A model generated the notes under the pieces. It worked only from the letters and a program-made list of their open reading frames with translations, was not told where the DNA came from and ran no database searches. The position numbers and the translations under genes are program-made. A stretch of 64,000 nt of DNA from Actinomadura madurae. GTDB lineage: Bacteria; Actinomycetota; Actinomycetes; Streptosporangiales; Streptosporangiaceae. The stretch is taken from the NCBI RefSeq assembly GCF_900115095.1, contig NZ_FOVH01000029.1:1-64000 (forward strand), read 5' to 3'. This document shows positions 41,028-49,838 of the stretch, one piece after another; within the stretch, counting starts at the first letter, position 1; each line of letters begins with the position of its first letter.

Positions 41028-43750
41028 CGGCCGCCGTGCGCGAACCCATCGCGATCATCGGCATCGCGTGCCTCTACCCGGAGGCGCGCGGTGCCGGTGA
41101 CTTCTGGCGGCGGCTGTGCGAGGACCCGGCCGGCCCGCCGCCCTCCACGGCGAGCCTCGACGACGTGGACGTCGACGTGGCGCGCTTCGGCATCCCGCCG
41201 GTGCAGCGCACGTCGATGACCCGCATGCAGGTCCTCATGCTGGAGGCGGCCCGGCAGTGCCTCACCGACGCCGGGTACACCGGGCGCCCGCTCGGCACGG
41301 ACCGGACGGACGTCATCGCCGGCACCTGCCTCGGCCTCGACCGCCAGTACGCCAACGCCCTGCGGATCGAGGCCGCGCGGTACGCCCGCGACCTCGAACG
41401 CGAGGTGCCGGCCCTGTTCGGCGGGCACGCCCGCCCGGCCGCGGCGCGGGCGGCCCGGGAGCTGCGGGCGCGGGTGACCGAGCGGCTCGGGGCGTCCCCG
41501 CACGACCGGGTGGGGGAGATGGCGAGCACGATCCCCGCCCGGATCGCGGGCGCGTTCCGGCTGCGGGGCCGCACGCTCGCCGTGGAGTCGGCGGACGCGA
41601 CCTCGTTCGCCGCGCTCGCGCACGCGGTCAACGGGCTGCGCGGCGACCTGTGCGACGCGGTGCTCGTCCTCACCGGCCAGCGGCGGGAGAGCCCGCTCGC
41701 CGCCGAGCTGCTCGCCGCCAAGGGGCTGCCCGCCACGCTCGGCGAGGGGGTCGGGGCGCTGCTGCTCAAGCGGCGGTCCTCGGCCGTCCGCGACGGGGAC
41801 CGGATCTACGCCTCGATCCTCGAATGCGCGATGGAGCACGACGCCCGGCCCGGGGTGCTGCGCTATTCGGCGTCCGCCGAGCGCCGGTACCGCGTCGCCC
41901 GCGCCTGCCATGACGCGGCCGACGTGCCGCCCCGATCCGTCCGGTACGTCGAGCGGGCGGGCGGGGGCCCGCCCGTCGCGGCGCAGGCCTGCCTCGATGC
42001 GCTCGGCCGCCTGTTCGGGGAGGCTCCGCCCGGGGCGGTGACCCTCGGCGGCCCGGGGGAGCGGCTGGGCGACACGTTCGCCAACGCCGGGCTCGCGGCG
42101 GTGGCCAAGGCCGCGCTCGCCCTCTACCACCGCAGGCTGCCCGCACCCGGTCCGGCGTCCGGCGCGCCCTTCCGGTCCGCGCGCACGGCCGAGAGCTGGC
42201 CGGACGAGCCGGGCCCGGAACCCCGCCGCGCGGCCGTCTGCGGGGCCTCGCTGACGGGCACGCTCTCCCATCTCCTCCTGGAGGAGGACGACTCGCGCAG
42301 GCCGGAGGCCCGGACGGCGCCGCGGGCGGGCGGGGCCGTCGTCACGAGCCGGCCCGAGCCGATCGCCGTCGTCGGGTTCGGCGGACGCTTCGCCGGCGCC
42401 CCCGACGCCACCGCGTTCTGGGACGCCGTCCACTCGGGCGAGGACCGCATCGGGCCGCTCCCGGACGACGTCCTCGACCGGGAGCTGTACTTCCAGGAGG
42501 AGGGCGTCAGCCTCACCCACAGCTACACCGAACTGGGCGCCCCGGTCCCGGTCCCGGACGCGCCGCCGGACGGGCTGCCCATCACGCCGCACCGGTGGGA
42601 GGCGATGGACGCCGTCCAGCGCGTCGCGCTCGCGGTCGCGCACGAGACCCTCACCGGCTACGGGGGAGCCGGCACGCTCGCCGGGAGGCCCGGCATCGTC
42701 GCGATCGGCGGCAACCTCAGCCTCACCAGAGAACGGCGGCTGAACGCCGGCCGCGCCGTCGGGGAGCTGGAGGCGGCCGTCGCGGTGATCGAGGCGCTCG
42801 CCACGCTGCCCGACCGTGCCCGCCGCCTGCTGCTCGACCGCGTCCGGCGCCGCCACGGGGCGCCCGGCGGGCCGCCGTCGGACGTGGACCTGGACGGCTG
42901 CCTCGCGAGCGGCGTCGCCGCGCTCATCGCGGCCGAGCACCGGTTGCCGGCCGTGCCGGTCGCGGTCGAGGCGGCCTGCGCGTCGTCGCTCGCCGCGCTG
43001 GACATCGCGCTCGGCGCGCTGCGGTCCGGGCAGGCCGACTACGCGCTGGCGGGCGGGGCCGAGCTGGCGTGCAACCCGCGCGACCTCGTGCTCTGCTCGG
43101 CCCTCGGGCTGCTGTCGCACACCCGGATCACCCCGTTCGACGCCGCCGCCGACGGGTTCAGCCCCGGCGACGGGTGCGCGCTGTTCCTGCTGAAGCGGCT
43201 GCCGGACGCCGTCCGCGACGGGGACCGCGTCCACGGGCTGCTGCGCGGCGTGGGCGGCTCGAACGACGCCCGGTCGCTGATCGCGCCGGACGCCGACGGG
43301 CAGGTCCGCGCGATGCGGCAGGCGTTCGACCAGGTCGAGTTCGACCCGGCCGCGGTCGACTACCTGGAGGCGCACGGGACGGGCACCCGGGTCGGCGACC
43401 GGGTGGAGATCTCCGCCACGGCCGAGGTGTACGCCAAGCCCGGCCGCCCGAACCCGCTGGTGATCGGGTCGGCGAAGTCGTTCTTCGGGCACACGTTCGC
43501 GGCGGCCGGCGCGGCCGGCCTGCTGAAGGCGCTGCTGAGCATCCGCGCCCGCACCTTCCCGCCGAACGCCGGCCTGCGGACGCCCGCCCCGGGGCTTCCG
43601 CTCGGCGACGTCCCGGCCCGGCTGCCCGTGGCGCCCGAGCCGTGGCCCGCCGGGCCGGGACGGCCGCGCCGCGCGGGCGTCAGCTCGTTCGGCACCGGCG
43701 GGATCAACTACCACCTGCTCATCGAGGAGTACCAGGACGGAGCCGGATGA
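41024..43750 (+). CDS. redX: Double ketosynthase, RedX/PigJ-like
   Basis: 908 residues with two ketosynthase folds. The second (about 450-900) has nucleophile C652 (VEAACASSLAALD), YLEAHGTGTRVGD and the SAKSFFGH motif, so it is catalytic. The first (about 1-400) has Asp191 in place of cysteine (VESADATS) and no HGTGT, and looks like a chain-length-factor-style decoy. PigJ/RedX extends pyrrolyl-2-carboxyl thioester with the malonyl unit on RedN. The GTG start follows the 26-codon ORF; the stop overlaps redW (ATGA). Confidence 0.87.
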   Translation: MTAAVREPIAIIGIACLYPEARGAGDFWRRLCEDPAGPPPSTASLDDVDVDVARFGIPPVQRTSMTRMQVLMLEAARQCLTDAGYTGRPLGTDRTDVIAGTCLGLDRQYANALRIEAARYARDLEREVPALFGGHARPAAARAARELRARVTERLGASPHDRVGEMASTIPARIAGAFRLRGRTLAVESADATSFAALAHAVNGLRGDLCDAVLVLTGQRRESPLAAELLAAKGLPATLGEGVGALLLKRRSSAVRDGDRIYASILECAMEHDARPGVLRYSASAERRYRVARACHDAADVPPRSVRYVERAGGGPPVAAQACLDALGRLFGEAPPGAVTLGGPGERLGDTFANAGLAAVAKAALALYHRRLPAPGPASGAPFRSARTAESWPDEPGPEPRRAAVCGASLTGTLSHLLLEEDDSRRPEARTAPRAGGAVVTSRPEPIAVVGFGGRFAGAPDATAFWDAVHSGEDRIGPLPDDVLDRELYFQEEGVSLTHSYTELGAPVPVPDAPPDGLPITPHRWEAMDAVQRVALAVAHETLTGYGGAGTLAGRPGIVAIGGNLSLTRERRLNAGRAVGELEAAVAVIEALATLPDRARRLLLDRVRRRHGAPGGPPSDVDLDGCLASGVAALIAAEHRLPAVPVAVEAACASSLAALDIALGALRSGQADYALAGGAELACNPRDLVLCSALGLLSHTRITPFDAAADGFSPGDGCALFLLKRLPDAVRDGDRVHGLLRGVGGSNDARSLIAPDADGQVRAMRQAFDQVEFDPAAVDYLEAHGTGTRVGDRVEISATAEVYAKPGRPNPLVIGSAKSFFGHTFAAAGAAGLLKALLSIRARTFPPNAGLRTPAPGLPLGDVPARLPVAPEPWPAGPGRPRRAGVSSFGTGGINYHLLIEEYQDGAG

Positions 43751-44913
43751 ACCCTCGACTGACCCCGGAGACCGCGGCGATGCGCGAGATGGTGCTCGCC
43801 TTCGCCGGCCGCGACCTGCCGCCCGCCGGGAACGGCCCGTTCGACGCCGGGGAGTTCCGGCGGCGCTGGGGCCTCGCCGGGAAGCAGGGCCTGACCGGCG
43901 CCACCGTGCCGGCCGAGTACGGCGGGAGCGGGCTGGACGCCGAGTCCGCCGCCGTCCTGATGGAGGCTCTCGGCGAGGGCTGCGCCGACACCGGCTTCGC
44001 GTTCTCGGTGGCCGCGCACCTGTTCGCCTGCCTGATGCCGATCGTCGAGTTCGGGACGGAGGAGCAGAAGCGGCACTGGCTGCCCGCCCTGTGCTCCGGC
44101 GAGCGGATCGCCGCGCACGGCATCACCGAGCCCGGAGCCGGGTCGGACACGCTCAACCTGCGGACCCGCGCCGAGCGCGACGGCGACCGCTACGTCCTCA
44201 ACGGGAGCAAGTGCTTCACCACGAACTCGCCCGCCGCCGACGTCTTCGTCGTCCAGGCGGCCACCCGGCCCGGCGGCGGCTTCTTCGGCCTGACCGCGTT
44301 CGTCGTCGAGGCCGGGACGCCCGGACTGCGCGTCGGCCGCCCCTACGACAAGACCGGGCTGCGCGGGTCGCCGACCGCCGACGTGTACTTCGAGGACTGC
44401 GCGGTCCCGGCCGCCAACGTCCTCGGCGCGGAGGGCACCGGGGCCGCCGTGTTCACCGGATCCATGACATGGGAGCGCACCTGCCTGTTCGCGGTCTACC
44501 TGGGCGCGATGCGGCGCGTCCTGGACGACACGATCGCGTTCGCCGCCGAGCGCGAGCAGTTCGGCGCGCCCATCGGCGAGTTCCAGGCGGTGAGCCACCG
44601 CATCGTGGACATGGTGCTCGGCCTGGAGTCGGCCCGGCTGCTGCTCTTCGACGCCGCGCGCCGGCTGTCGGCCGGGGAGGACTGCGACGTCGCCTCCGGG
44701 CTGGCCAAGCTCGCGGTGAGCGAGGCGGCGGTCAGGCTCGGCCTGGACGCCGTCCAGCTGCGGGGCGCCGCCGGCGTGCTCGACGGCGGGCCCGGGGCCC
44801 TGCTCCGCGACGCGCTGCCGGCGCGCGTCTTCTCCGGCACCAACGAGATCCAGAAGAACAACATCGCCCGCGCCCTCGGCATCGGCCGCCGCCGGCCCGC
44901 CCCCCGGCGCTGA
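43747..44913 (+). CDS. redW: Prolyl-carrier dehydrogenase, RedW/PigA-like
   Basis: 388 residues, acyl-CoA dehydrogenase fold. It has AHGITEPGAGSDT (substrate/flavin loop), KCFTTNSPAADVFVV, EREQFGAPIGEFQ and the C-terminal SGTNEIQKNNIARAL. In red/pig clusters this flavoenzyme oxidises L-prolyl-RedO by four electrons to pyrrolyl-2-carboxyl-RedO. Medium-chain dehydrogenases have a catalytic Glu in YEGT, whereas here the segment reads FSGT, so the base lies elsewhere. The start overlaps the redX stop. Confidence 0.87.
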   Translation: MNPRLTPETAAMREMVLAFAGRDLPPAGNGPFDAGEFRRRWGLAGKQGLTGATVPAEYGGSGLDAESAAVLMEALGEGCADTGFAFSVAAHLFACLMPIVEFGTEEQKRHWLPALCSGERIAAHGITEPGAGSDTLNLRTRAERDGDRYVLNGSKCFTTNSPAADVFVVQAATRPGGGFFGLTAFVVEAGTPGLRVGRPYDKTGLRGSPTADVYFEDCAVPAANVLGAEGTGAAVFTGSMTWERTCLFAVYLGAMRRVLDDTIAFAAEREQFGAPIGEFQAVSHRIVDMVLGLESARLLLFDAARRLSAGEDCDVASGLAKLAVSEAAVRLGLDAVQLRGAAGVLDGGPGALLRDALPARVFSGTNEIQKNNIARALGIGRRRPAPRR

Positions 44914-44925
44914 GAGGACCGCACC

Positions 44926-45249
44926 ATGGAGATCATCGTGCACACCATCGCGCTGCACCCGGGCGCCGATCCCGCGGAGTTCGAGGCGTGGGTGCGGGAC
45001 GTCGACTACGCGACCTGCCCCGAACTGCCGAGCGTGCAGGCCTTCGACGTCGTCCGCGTGCCCGGCGAGCGGGCCGGACGCTACGTCGAGATCATCCGGG
45101 TCAGCAGCGCCGCCGAGTTCGAGAAGGACATGCGGACGCCCGCCTTCCAGCGGCTCGAAACCGCGTTCTCGACGATGGCCGCCGTGACGGAGGAGACGTC
45201 CGGGACGCGGCTGGACCCCGGTTACGTCAGCGGCCGATCCGGGCGTTGA
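44926..45249 (+). CDS. redY: Small RedY-like dimeric alpha/beta-barrel protein
   Basis: 107 residues with a ferredoxin-like alpha/beta pattern (MEIIVHTIALHPG, VQAFDVVRVPG, YVEIIRVSSAAEFE) resembling small monooxygenase/EthD-like proteins. RedY lies next to redW in S. coelicolor and is of similar size; its exact role is unknown to me. The start is 12 bases after redW, preceded by GAGAGGA. It is the last gene of the main operon. The 241 bases between this gene and the SARP start hold no gene. Confidence 0.65.
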   Translation: MEIIVHTIALHPGADPAEFEAWVRDVDYATCPELPSVQAFDVVRVPGERAGRYVEIIRVSSAAEFEKDMRTPAFQRLETAFSTMAAVTEETSGTRLDPGYVSGRSGR

Positions 45250-45490
45250 GAGGCGTCCCGCCAAACTCAACGAAAGGATGATTTCTGCCTGGTCTTCCGT
45301 GCGCATGTTGAGAAGAGAATGGCCACCGGATGGATGGCGGGAGCGGCGCCCGGTCTGTAAGACTTGCCGCTGAACAGTTGTTCGGCCTTTGTACGGGGGA
45401 GATTCGTCTCGATGACGCACGGATGAACACCCCTGAACACCCCGCGGGGCCGTCATGCCAAAGAACGTTCTCCGCTCAATGTCAAGGGTG

Positions 45491-46363
45491 ATGATGACTG
45501 TTGACACTCTGGGGCAGCGCGCCGGCCGACCGGCCGGCGCCGCCCACGGGGACGGTGTGGGCATCGACCTGCTGGGCACCGTCTCCATCGTCGTCCAGCG
45601 ATCCCGTACCGAACTGCGGGCCGGCAAGGTACGCGCCATGGTCGCGACGCTCGCGCTGGAGGCCGGCCGGACGGTCTCCCACGATGAACTGTCCGAAGAA
45701 CTGTGGCCCGGAGAGGATCTTCGTAATCCGCGTAATGCGTTGCAGGCGCACGCCACCCGGATCAGGAGAATCCTGGACTGCTGCGCGGAACGCGCCCGCA
45801 CCGAGCTTCCGCTGCGCGCCGTCTGCAACGGTTACGTTCTCGATATTCCCCGCGAATTCGTAGACGGAAACCGCTTCCTCGACCGTACTGCACGGGCGGT
45901 GGCGCTGCTCACCGACGATCCCTCCCGCGCCCGCGACCTGCTGCAGGCCGGGCTCGCCCTCTGGACCGGTCCGGCCCTGCTGCACACCCGGACCGGACGC
46001 CGCTGCCAGGGCGCCGCGGCGCTGCTGGAGGAGCGGCGGCTCGGGGCCTGGGAGGACCTCGTCAGCGCGCGGCTGCTCCTCGGCGAGGAGCGGCAGGCCA
46101 TCGCGGAGCTGCAGCGCCTCGTCGCCTCCCACCCCACCAGGGAGCGGCTCTGCGAGCTGCTGATGCTCGCCCTCTACCGGTCGGGACGGCAGTCCGAGGC
46201 GCTGCACCTGTTCCACCGGACGCGGGCGCGGCTCGACGAGGAACTGGGCGTCCAGCCCGGCCGGTCCCTCCAGCGGCTGTACGGGCACATCCTCGGCCAG
46301 CACGCGATCCTGGAGTCGCCGGACGCGGTGCTGCGGGTCCGCCGCGCGTCGGCGGCGGGCTGA
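45491..46363 (+). CDS. redD: SARP-family pathway activator, RedD-like
   Basis: About 290 residues. An N-terminal winged-helix DNA-binding domain of OmpR type (about 20-105, with LLGTVSIV and LSEELWPGEDLRNPRNALQAHATRIRR) is followed by a bacterial transcriptional activation (BTAD) domain ending PGRSLQRLYGHIL. Together they define a SARP. It should activate the red operons from direct repeats such as those at 24558-24591, and may itself be controlled by the RedZ homologue. ATG 45491 or 45494 follows AAGGG; an upstream ATG (45455) lacks a ribosome site. No TTA codon seen. Confidence 0.85.
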   Translation: MMTVDTLGQRAGRPAGAAHGDGVGIDLLGTVSIVVQRSRTELRAGKVRAMVATLALEAGRTVSHDELSEELWPGEDLRNPRNALQAHATRIRRILDCCAERARTELPLRAVCNGYVLDIPREFVDGNRFLDRTARAVALLTDDPSRARDLLQAGLALWTGPALLHTRTGRRCQGAAALLEERRLGAWEDLVSARLLLGEERQAIAELQRLVASHPTRERLCELLMLALYRSGRQSEALHLFHRTRARLDEELGVQPGRSLQRLYGHILGQHAILESPDAVLRVRRASAAG

Positions 46364-46372
46364 GAGGGCACG

Positions 46373-46411
46373 GGGCCCGGCCCCCGGACGCTCGTCCGGG
46401 CGGCCGGGCCC
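46373..46411 (+). terminator. Hairpin terminator after the SARP gene
   Basis: Arms GGGCCCGGCC (46373-46382) and GGCCGGGCCC (46402-46411) pair perfectly, with additional GGAC/GTCC pairing inside. It separates the SARP gene from the redP group. Confidence 0.6.
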
Positions 46412-46535
46412 TCGCCTGTCATGGGGCGGCCGCCGGCGGGGCGGCTCGTCAGCGGCTCGTCAGCGGCACGGTCAGCGTCCGGCTGCAAGGTGGACACCGT
46501 CCAGGTGACCCGGCGATCCGGCAGGAGGTGCCCCC

Positions 46536-47555
46536 ATGGGGACCGCGGTCGTGGCAGGGATCGGCGGCCGGCTCCCGCCGCGGGTGGTGGAGAACGCCGA
46601 GCTCGCGGCGCGGCTCGGCAGCTCCGACGAGTGGATCCGCACCCGCACGGGGATCGGCCGCCGCCACGTCGCGTCCCCCGGGACGGCCGTCTCCGACCTG
46701 GCGGTCGAGGCCGGCGCCCGCGCCCTGAAGTCCGCGGGCGGCGACCCGGCCGACGCGGTCGTCCTCGCGACCGCCACCCCGGACCGCCCGTGCCCCGGCA
46801 CGGCGCCCGACGTCGCGACGCGCCTCGGCCTGTGGTCCGCCGCCGCGTTCGACGTGGCCGCGGTGTGCAGCGGGTTCGTCTACGCGCTCGCCGCCGGGAC
46901 CGGGCTGATCAGCGCCGGCATCGCCGGGCGGGTGGTGGTGATCGGCGCCGACGTGTTCTCCAGCATCCTCGACCCCGGCGACCGGGCCACCTCCGTCATC
47001 TTCGGCGACGGCGCGGGCGCGGTGGTGCTGCGCCCCGGAGAGCCGGACGAGCCCGGCGCGCTCGGCCCGTTCGATCTCGGCAGCGACGGCGGCGGCGCCG
47101 ACCTCATCACGGTCCGGGCCGGCGGGTCGCGGCAGCGGCTGTCCGGCACCGAGCCCGGACCGCGCGACCACTACTTCGCGATGGCCGGCAAGTCGGTGTT
47201 CCGGCGCGCCGTGCGGCAGATGGCCCGGTCGTCGGAGGCGGCGCTCGACCGGGCCGGCTGGAGCCCGGGCGACCTCGACCACCTGGTCTGCCACCAGGCG
47301 AACCAGCGGATCACCGACCATCTCGCCGACGAGCTCGGCCTGCCGCGCGAACGGGCGCTGAGCAACATCGCCGACGTCGGCAACACCGCCGCCGCCTCCA
47401 TCCCGCTCGCGCTCGACCAGGGTCACACCGAGGGCCGGCTGCGGGAAGGGGACCGGATCCTGCTCACCGCGTTCGGCGGCGGCCTCGCCTGGGGCTCGGT
47501 CACCCTGCGCTGGCCGCGGCTCGACGTCCCTACCGGAGGGGAACACCATGAGTGA
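46536..47555 (+). CDS. redP: Ketoacyl-ACP synthase III, RedP-like
   Basis: 339 residues, FabH fold. Catalytic Cys lies in VAAVCSGFVYAL, His in HQANQRITDHL and Asn in VGNTAAASIP, so the triad is complete. It starts the acyl chain that feeds RedL. The ATG lies 5 bases after GGAGGTG, a strong ribosome site. It overlaps redR by 8 bases. Confidence 0.88.
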   Translation: MGTAVVAGIGGRLPPRVVENAELAARLGSSDEWIRTRTGIGRRHVASPGTAVSDLAVEAGARALKSAGGDPADAVVLATATPDRPCPGTAPDVATRLGLWSAAAFDVAAVCSGFVYALAAGTGLISAGIAGRVVVIGADVFSSILDPGDRATSVIFGDGAGAVVLRPGEPDEPGALGPFDLGSDGGGADLITVRAGGSRQRLSGTEPGPRDHYFAMAGKSVFRRAVRQMARSSEAALDRAGWSPGDLDHLVCHQANQRITDHLADELGLPRERALSNIADVGNTAAASIPLALDQGHTEGRLREGDRILLTAFGGGLAWGSVTLRWPRLDVPTGGEHHE

Positions 47556-48765
47556 GATCGCCGTCACCGGCATCGGCCTGGTCACCCCGGCCGGCATCGG
47601 CACGGCCCCGACCTGGGACGGCGTCTGTGCGGGACGGTCCACCGCCGCCACCGACCCCCGGCTCGCGGGCCTGCCCGTCGACATCGCCTGCGCCGTCCCG
47701 GGCTTCTCGCCCGCCGAGCACGTCGGCCGGCGCAGTTCCCTCATGCACGACAGGCACGTCCAGTTCGCGATCCCGGCCGCCCGCGAGGCGGTCGCCGACG
47801 CCGGCCTCGACCCCGCGACGTGGGACGGTGCGCGGGTCGGCGTCGTCATGGGCAACGGGGCCGGCGGGTACACCTCGGCGTGCCGGGAGCACGAGCGGCT
47901 GCTCGGACGCGGCGCGCGGGCGGTGTCCGCGCTGCTCATCCCGCTGATCGTGCCCAACATGGTGGCCGGTCACCTCGCCATGGAGTTCGGCGCCACCGGC
48001 CCGAACCTGGTGACCGCCACCGCGTGCGCGTCCGGCGCCACCGCCATCGGCGTCGCGATGCGGCTGCTCCAGCGCGGCGACTGCGACGTGATCATCGCGG
48101 GCGGCACCGAGGCACCGGTGACGCCCCTGATGGTCGCCGGGTTCGCGCGGATGGGCGCGCTCTCCCGGCGGACCGCCGACCCGGCGGCGGCCTCCCGGCC
48201 CTTCGACGCCGGGCGGGACGGCTTCGTCATCGGCGAGGGCAGCGGCGTTCTCGTCCTGGAACGCGCCGCCGCCGCGCGCGCCCGGGGCGCGCGGATCCGC
48301 GCGCGGCTCGCCGGGTACGGGGCCACCGCCGACGCCCACCACATGACCGCCCCCGACCCGGAGGGCACCCAGGTCCGCCGCGCCGTGCGGGACGCGCTGG
48401 CGGAGGCCGGCGCGGAGCCCGGGGACGTCGGCCACGTCAACGCGCACGGCACCTCGACGCCGCTCAACGACGCGGCGGAGGCGGCCGTCGTCCGCGACCT
48501 GTTCGGCGAGGCGCCCGCCGTGACCTCGGCCAAGGGCGTCGTCGGGCACACGCTCGGCGCGGCCGGGGCGATCGAGGCCGCGCTCACCGTCCTCGCGATC
48601 GAGCACGCCACGGTGCCGCCCACGGCCAACCACGACGATCCCGACCCGAAGATCGACATCGATGTGGTGGCCGGCGCGCCGCGCCCCCGCGCCATCGAGG
48701 TCGCGGTCAGCCACTCGTTCGGGTTCGGCGGGCAGAACGCCGTCCTCGTCTTCACCGGCGCCTAG
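47548..48765 (+). CDS. redR: Ketoacyl-ACP synthase II, RedR-like
   Basis: 405 residues, FabF fold. It has Cys in TATACASGATA, His in VNAHGTSTPLND and SAKGVVGHTLGAAG. With RedP and RedQ it elongates the dedicated fatty chain, with other steps borrowed from primary fatty-acid synthesis. Chain length cannot be read from sequence alone. The start overlaps redP and follows CCGGAGGGG. Confidence 0.88.
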   Translation: MSEIAVTGIGLVTPAGIGTAPTWDGVCAGRSTAATDPRLAGLPVDIACAVPGFSPAEHVGRRSSLMHDRHVQFAIPAAREAVADAGLDPATWDGARVGVVMGNGAGGYTSACREHERLLGRGARAVSALLIPLIVPNMVAGHLAMEFGATGPNLVTATACASGATAIGVAMRLLQRGDCDVIIAGGTEAPVTPLMVAGFARMGALSRRTADPAAASRPFDAGRDGFVIGEGSGVLVLERAAAARARGARIRARLAGYGATADAHHMTAPDPEGTQVRRAVRDALAEAGAEPGDVGHVNAHGTSTPLNDAAEAAVVRDLFGEAPAVTSAKGVVGHTLGAAGAIEAALTVLAIEHATVPPTANHDDPDPKIDIDVVAGAPRPRAIEVAVSHSFGFGGQNAVLVFTGA

Positions 48766-48832
48766 ACCGGGCGCCAATCCGTGTCCGCGCACAGAACCCA
48801 ACACACAGAGAACGCACACAGGGAGAGAACAG

Positions 48833-48943
48833 ATGAACCTTCGCCGTGTCTTCGGGATCGTCGCCGTCCTCGCCGCGGTCGCGCTGGTGATCCGGCTCCG
48901 CTCCGCGCGGGCCGCCGACGACGGACTCGACGGGGAGTTCTGA
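48833..48943 (+). CDS. 36-residue single-pass membrane peptide
   Basis: A short gene with one hydrophobic helix (VFGIVAVLAAVALVI) after a basic N-terminus (MNLRR) and an acidic tail (DDGLDGEF). The ATG at 48833 follows GGGAGAG. It sits in line between redR and the next gene and ends 4 bases before it, so it is probably translated. It has no family that I recognise. It might be a membrane anchor or partner for a MBC-forming enzyme. Confidence 0.5.
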   Translation: MNLRRVFGIVAVLAAVALVIRLRSARAADDGLDGEF

Positions 48944-48947
48944 GCCC

Positions 48948-49838
48948 ATGGCGTTCACCGTCCCGCACGAGGAGCTGCTGCGGCTGGAGCGCGGCGTCCA
49001 GCGGGCGCTCGCCACACCCGACGCCACCGCCCTCGATGTGCTCGGCTACGGCGAGGTCACCCTGGTCCTCCGGCTGGAGACCGGCGCGGGGTCGTTCGCC
49101 TGCAAGCGGCTCCCCGTCTTCCCGTCCCGGCAGCGGTTCGACCGGTACCGCAGGCTGCTGGACGCCTACCTGTCCCGGCTCGGTGAGCGGGGACTGAAGG
49201 TGGCCGACACCAGGTTGTGGCACCAGGCCCGCCCTTCCGGCCTGATCGTCGCCTACTGCGTCCAGGAGGAGCTGCCGGGCGAGCGCCTGTGCTCGACGCT
49301 GCTGCACACCGAGAACGAGGAGTGGGCGCGCGGCTTCTTCAAGCGGTTCCTCGACACGGTCGACCGCGTCGTCGTGCCCGACCTCGGGCTCGACGCGCAG
49401 GCGTCCAACTGGACCGACGTCGGCGGGGAGCTGGTGTACCTCGACATCACCACCCCGCTGATGCGGGACGGCCGCGGCCGGGAGCGGCTCGACGTGAAAC
49501 TGTTCTTCACCTCGCTGCCGTGGGCGCTGCGCGACGCCGTCCGGATCTCGATGACGAAGTCGATCTTCGAGAAGTTCTACTCGCCCCGGGGGGCGGTGCT
49601 GGACTTCCTCGGCAACCTGCACAAGGAGCGGCTCGGGCACCTCGTCCCGGTGTTCCTGGAGCAGGCGGCCGAGCGCCTGGACGAGCCCATCACCGCGGAG
49701 GAGGTCGCCGCCTACTACAAGGAGGACGCGCGGATGTGGGAGCTGATCCAGCGGCTGCGGAAGGCCGACCGGTTCTGGCACAACCGGATCCGGCGCCGGA
49801 CGTACCCGTTCCTGCTCCCGCCCGACGTCGACCGTTGA
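48948..49838 (+). CDS. RedT-like protein of unknown function, kinase-like traits
   Basis: 296 residues, soluble, no signal peptide. Some features recall an aminoglycoside-phosphotransferase/kinase-like fold: FACKRLPVF resembles the beta3 lysine strand, LIVAYCVQEELPGERL a hinge, and LVYLDITTPL the metal-binding Asp strand. The usual HxD catalytic loop is not clear, so it may be inactive or different. Uncharacterised proteins of this size (redS/redT) occur in the S. coelicolor red cluster. The link is by context and size only. It overlaps the next gene (TTGA). Confidence 0.5.
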   Translation: MAFTVPHEELLRLERGVQRALATPDATALDVLGYGEVTLVLRLETGAGSFACKRLPVFPSRQRFDRYRRLLDAYLSRLGERGLKVADTRLWHQARPSGLIVAYCVQEELPGERLCSTLLHTENEEWARGFFKRFLDTVDRVVVPDLGLDAQASNWTDVGGELVYLDITTPLMRDGRGRERLDVKLFFTSLPWALRDAVRISMTKSIFEKFYSPRGAVLDFLGNLHKERLGHLVPVFLEQAAERLDEPITAEEVAAYYKEDARMWELIQRLRKADRFWHNRIRRRTYPFLLPPDVDR

